Origin: Lineus longissimus
Lineage: Eukaryota; Nemertea; Pilidiophora; Heteronemertea; Lineidae
Direction of reading: 5' to 3'
Assembly (NCBI RefSeq): GCF_910592395.1
Contig: NC_088310.1
Span: forward strand, 2,859,501-2,923,500
DNA length: 64,000 nt
The notes under the pieces were generated by a model. It saw only the letters and a program-made list of their open reading frames with translations. It was not told the DNA's origin and searched no databases. Both the position numbers and the translations under genes were made by a program. Positions 58,901 through 64,000 of this stretch are shown piece after piece. The number at the start of each line of letters is the position of its first letter. Positions within the stretch are counted from its first letter, which is position 1.

Positions 58901-61900
58901 CCGTCTCATCCCAAGCCACCAATTGACACTGCGTGTTGGCAGAGTTCAGGTACGGGGATATCAACCCGGTTTCAGTTACATAATTATGGCAAGAATTGAA
59001 GAAGATATTGACTTATCAGTGAAAATGCCCTGATAATTGTGACAATGTCATTACTTAGCGCCAAATTATTTTTTCAGACGACGCTCAGGCCGGAAGCTAC
59101 ATTTGCAACACGCGTAGCACCCAATTACAAAATTTGTGGAAAAGCGAAACGAGTTCGGCGCACTCAAGACTCAGCCTCATCTCCATGAAAACTTTTTCAG
59201 CTTGTAATGCAATACGTGTGCTGCATAGCATAGTGGGATGCGACCGGGGAGGAACTTAGTACGGTATGAGGTTGTCTCGCGCTCAGGTGTCTCGTCACTC
59301 CGAGAATTGTCCGGGGACGCCATTGAGGCTACGGCTGCAAGGCCGCGTCCTCTTCCAACCATCCCGCGAAATTCCTCAAGGAATCCCCAGCCAACGGCGC
59401 GAATAATGCGTGAAAGGCATTCGACGATAGAAGCAGATGATGAAAGGAACCGGTGAATAATTGATGGTTGGATAATTTGATGCGTTTTGTTTGTGTAAAA
59501 TTCGCCGGTTGTCTTTTTGTTCGCAAATTTCACGGTCCGCGCTAATTGCTCGTATCCACATTGGCGACATCGTCAACAGTGGAGAAAATGGCCGCCACTT
59601 GGGACTCTTCCGGCGACCTTTCGTGAAATATGACCTACCGTGCGCACCGCTTTCACTCGTGTGCAAGCAGCCCAACACTAATTAATCATCACCAAATTGG
59701 TACAACTTGTGATGCATTTTCGAAGTATAGTGACTGGAACAGCACACCCGAAACTTCAGGACTTCCGTTCGTGAGGTCGAGATTGCGTTCACACCGATAG
59801 ATACACATGTATTTGTGGATACATGTATGTTGAATGCCTGATGGGCAATCGTCATAAACAGCTAGAGCAGTCATTTTGATTCCGTGCCCCGTTTTTATCA
59901 ATTAATACCCTGCAATCCCCACTGAACGCGCTGAGCGTTGAAATGGTGCGCGTTGCTGTCGTGCCGCGGGCTACGGGAACGATGACTTAGCGAATTGTTT
60001 AATTTGTGAAAGCTGCATGAAATGCACGAGATGCAACCCAAACTAATTAATTAGTATAGTTGATTCAGAAAGCAATCATGGCGGTGTCGAGGGTTCTTAA
60101 CAAATTACTCCATAATGGTTACCAATGTGTAGTAACATGGGAGTACGGCGCAGTGATTTACTAATGTGCATCAACTCAAATTAATTATGTCAAATTTGGT
60201 CTCTTGCGGTGTAGGCGACACAGGAGAAAAGAACATGCAGGGTGTCGATCTGGTTGTAAGGGGAGTTGTCGCGAACAGTCTGAAGGACCATTTGGCATAT
60301 TAACTCCGCCAAAATAGCCTTCTATTATTTCTTGTCCATAGGTTATCAGGACACATAACGGTGGAGGTTTGCTGACAAGTCACGCGACCCCTGTCACTGG
60401 GATGACAACCTTACCAACGCCTGTCGCACTCCGTTGCGATATTACATGGAATTTTAGTCTAATGTGTCGGTGAGATTGCCATTTATAGATTAATGAATTT
60501 TGCCCTTGATTTGATTGAGTATCGACCAGATTTCACGATAAACCCAAGTATCAGTGTTGAATGGTGACACATGTGGACACATGCAGGCGGGCATGTATGT
60601 AAGGTGCATGCATAGACAGCAGAGGATAAAATTGGGTCAAAAGAGGGCGGTCCGTACATGTGATGCAAGAACTTCTGGATTTATACCAACAATGCACGTG
60701 TAGAACATGGATAGGTTCTGGATGTGCACTGACTGAGTTATCATTCGAAAAATTAAATCTGAATACAAATTGGGCAGAAGTTAAAACCAATACCCGCTGA
60801 GAGGGCGCAACACGCACACCGGGTGAGTTGACGGGGTAAACATAGCCCTAAAGCATCGCCAGATAGCTAAATGTTCGTTTCTCTTTTGTTGTGACGGGTC
60901 CAACGTCAGACAATGTCCCATCCGCATTGTCTGAAAACGCTGACAGCAACGACGCCGCCAGATTCGCACCTGTCTTACGTTGGAATACGACAAGGGAAAT
61001 GGATGCTCCAGTATATTTGGCCGTAAATGACAGATTAATGCAACACTGGCACAGCAAACATTGGGCTAATTAATTATTGAACCATGATAGGTGGAAGATT
61101 GAATTTTAACATTAATCCACGGTATTTTTGGTTTACTCGCCGACGTGTGTTCAAATAGCGAGCGGTGTGGTTAGAAAACAACGTTTAGAGAACGGTGTTT
61201 GAACCATCGGTTTGGATTTCTTGTGCAATATTGGTTTCCCGGCACTGCAGGATATATTGCAATGTCTCGGTTCCTCAGAAAGGCAAAGGAACTTGATTGG
61301 CGAACATTTAGAGGTCGTATTTAAAAAAAAATCTTTAGGTGCAGGTGATTCAACGGCCTCTATCGAGACATGCAGATGCGTCAGACGGTACACCTCAAAA
61401 ATAAAAACAAACGAACGGCACAACTTTTCAGTCCACAGCGAGTCCTAAGTTCCAAATTTGAACAAAGCTATATATGCTGTTGATGCTGCATATACATGTA
61501 TTTGAACAACCGACTTCATTTATGACTCCAAAGTTCAACACCAAAAACTTCAGCGGCGACGTACATTACGGGTATCTTTTGAACAAACACACACGCAGTC
61601 CACCACAATTCTTTTATCTTCTCGTAATACTTTTTAGACACCCACGTTAGATGCAGCCACTGCATAAAAGAAGATTTAGTCAGATGCAGTGCCGGTTATT
61701 TTTCCACGGTCAGCATATCCGTGTACCGATCTGATGCCTGTCCGGGATCAAAACAAAAATGCCTTCTTCAGAAAAACAAGCGGCTATCGGAAATACTCAC
61801 AGAATATTGATATCACCCTGATGTTTCTACCATTGTTTTTGCCGTAACGATGGCAACAGTTATATTTTCATCAAGTATTGGCTTTGGCGGAACCAATACC

Positions 61901-64000
61901 TATTACGGCAAAGTATGCAAGAAGACCATTATGGCTTGACCATACATGTACCTGTATACTCTATCGGTACATTATCTCCAGCTTGGTGGCTTGGCCGTCT
62001 ACTGCAGTGCACGAACACCAAATAAACGCTGTTCAAGCTTTTTCGAGGGATGCAATATAGGAAACGGCAAGAGTGCACACTGCTGGTAATGGTGGGTGAG
62101 TCTATTCCACCACAAATTGATATGAGTCCACGCAAAATGGCGGTCAACGAACAAAACCCTTGTTAGATCAATCAGATCCTCACTTTAGCTATGACAGTGT
62201 GTTTTCTACGAAACAACAAATTCCCATAAATTCAAATATTCTCTGCTTCGAATTTTCATCACATGCAGACGACTTTTCACGGACCGTTGACTGACCCTCT
62301 ACCATCAGCAGGCTTATAGTAAGCTATGATTTATGGGGGATTTCACGAGTGTCCGGGTATAACCACCAAACCAGAAGTTGACCAAAGAACACCCCAGGAA
62401 GCAGCCTCACCCGGGCTGGACAAGTTCACCACCTTTTCATTAGGGTCGCTTCCTCTTGCTACGCGACCATCAATGCCAAGTTCGTTGGCTGATTTTACTC
62501 CCTTTTGCGAGGCTGTTTTCATTCCGAACTGTCCAAACATTTGTCATTGTTGCACAGGACATACCGCAGCTCCCCTGCCTCACTACCCCCTGCTCCATTG
62601 TCCATGTGGCGAGAAGCATTATTTAAGGGTCATCCGTTTTGACAATTATAACCAAACGAATCGGGAAACAAGAGCAAGGACCAGGGAAGTTCAGATTCAG
62701 GAATAGCACCTCGCATAGCCAGCGGTTGTGTCTTGTCTGCATACGGTGTTTGCCCCCTTCTGAACAGCATGTGCCGTACAATACCTTCATTCGATGTTCT
62801 CGGCACCAATGCCTTCCATGTCCCGATGTGATTGCTTATTGGTTTTCGACATGTATTGTTCTCCAAAGTTTGACCTATACTGTATATTCTTTACGTGACC
62901 TTCAAATGTCACACTGATGTAGCAGAGACTTGTCCAGATGCAAAAAATTACTTTCCCCTGAAAAAGGGTCGTTCGCCACTTTTGTGCTGCCCTTGCCTTC
63001 GCCTATGATACCAGATTTCCTTTCAAAGTCTTCCGATGACGTATTAATACTCGAACCCTCCTTTTCCAATAACGGAGAACAAGAACTTGCGGGTATATAG
63101 TCAACAACAGTGAATACATCTGCTTCTTTCACCACACAACACACCGAAATCTAGATTTTTCAGCAATAACTGCAGCTCTAAACACTCCTGCAGCTCAATA
63201 CAGAAGAAATTACACTCGTTTAATAGATTATACATGATACGTTCGAAAAATCGAAATTTCTCAACGCGGTTTCGAATAGGTTAGAAGCTCGAGGGAAATC
63301 AACAAGGGTTTTTCAGTTATCTCGGCTCGGTGGCTCTGTCCGGCGGGCAGGAGCAGGTGGAACAGAAGAGTCCGCTTACAGCCAACATCAAAAGCCGTTC
63401 TTTCGTGTTATTTCTACAACGGAACCTAGGGCACTTTTGCGCTGCGCCGATCGGGGAGTTGGTCTCAAGTAACACGACACCCAATTCGCATCCTTCATGG
63501 GAGGATATAAAAGTCTATGCCCAGTCTTCTTGGCACTCCGAGGAAGATTGAAAGAAATGAGGATACGAGATGGGGAGAATTTCAATTTTCATTAATGACT
63601 CTGTCGTTTGATTGGGTTGCTCTGTCGTCTGCGCGATGCTTTGGTCACGTGACGCGACTTGAGGTGATACCTCTCAGATTTCAAACTCCCCGTATAACGT
63701 TGCGTATGATTGGCGTTGCGTTTGACAAGAAGTGATGGTTGTGAGATCGTGTGTGGCTTGTGCACCAGTTGGTTTGTTAAGAAAATTAATACATCAAAAA
63801 AGACGTTGCGGAATCAGGAAATGCGTCTTCAGAAAGTAACAGAGGTGCCTCGAATACGAAATATCTAGTTTCAAAATGGTCACGATAATGTATGAGCCAA
63901 AGTTTTATGCTCGAGTTGTGGCCATAGTTGATCTTCAACAACGACACGCGCTGGAAAAATCACTGCTGTTTTAGTTTAAATCACCTCCCAGTGCTTTACT
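52996..64000. other. Otx upstream flank, no supported gene
   Basis: Eleven kilobases without an open frame that resembles a known protein. Contents: a 12-C run (54316-54327); a CpG-richer stretch around 54070-54260 that could be a promoter of the Otx gene; an inverted repeat at 58526-58546/58690-58710; and short unrelated ORFs, of which 59177-59533 (-) and 62343-62540 (-) are the most codon-like but unrecognised. The window ends inside this region. Confidence 0.45.
58526..58710. repeat. Inverted repeat with a third degenerate direct copy
   Basis: TGCAATGACGAATGA (58531-58545) has its exact reverse complement at 58691-58705. The match extends to about 21 bp with mismatches. A related direct copy (CGTCACTGAAATGGCGAATG) starts near 58623. 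It may be the remains of a small palindromic element. Confidence 0.5.

Noticed and set aside
59177-59533. 118-codon minus-strand ORF overlapping a 72-codon plus-strand ORF
   Set aside because: Low-complexity Arg/Ser/Pro-rich content with no recognisable family. Both strands being open suggests composition, not coding.

Overview
The window is intron-rich animal nuclear DNA, AT-leaning, with GT-AG introns and many dispersed and tandem repeats. It most likely comes from a marine invertebrate. A creatine kinase, an Otx homeobox gene, an NPAS4-type bHLH-PAS gene and a head-to-head TRMT61A/creatine kinase pair (the arrangement I recall for human TRMT61A/CKB) favour an invertebrate deuterostome. A lophotrochozoan cannot be excluded from sequence alone. 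Gene models were built by hand from splice consensus, reading phase and family similarity, and no transcript data were available.

Layout. 194-3771 (+): the 3' eight exons of MRPS5, a mitochondrial small-subunit ribosomal protein, with a 5'-truncated retrotransposon scrap in one intron and a 107-bp tandem array in another. 3772-8900: intergenic sequence with degenerate repeats. 8944-33086 (+): an NPAS4/dysfusion-like bHLH-PAS transcription factor gene with ten coding exon positions, a CRE-plus-TATA promoter and large introns. Its bHLH domain is encoded by two alternative tandem exons (16944-17110 and 17159-17310). They share splice phase, are separated by only 48 bp, and cannot both be used or both be skipped without a frameshift. 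Its 8-kb last intron carries a recent LTR-like element (24104-25540). 34590-36627: a 68-bp satellite with internal inversions lies between convergent genes. 37126-38940 (-): TRMT61A, tRNA m1A58 methyltransferase catalytic subunit. 39617-41588 (+): cytosolic-type creatine kinase, divergent from TRMT61A across about 0.7 kb. 44700-52905 (-): an Otx-family homeobox gene in three coding exons. 53000-64000: upstream flank of the Otx gene, with no gene I can support.

The genes do not form a pathway. They are two housekeeping functions (mitochondrial translation, tRNA modification), an energy-buffer enzyme and two developmental or neuronal transcription factors. The most notable observation is the duplicated, apparently mutually exclusive bHLH exon pair in the NPAS4-like gene, combined with an activity-responsive-looking promoter. 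If both isoforms are expressed, one locus would switch its DNA-binding/dimerisation domain by splicing.
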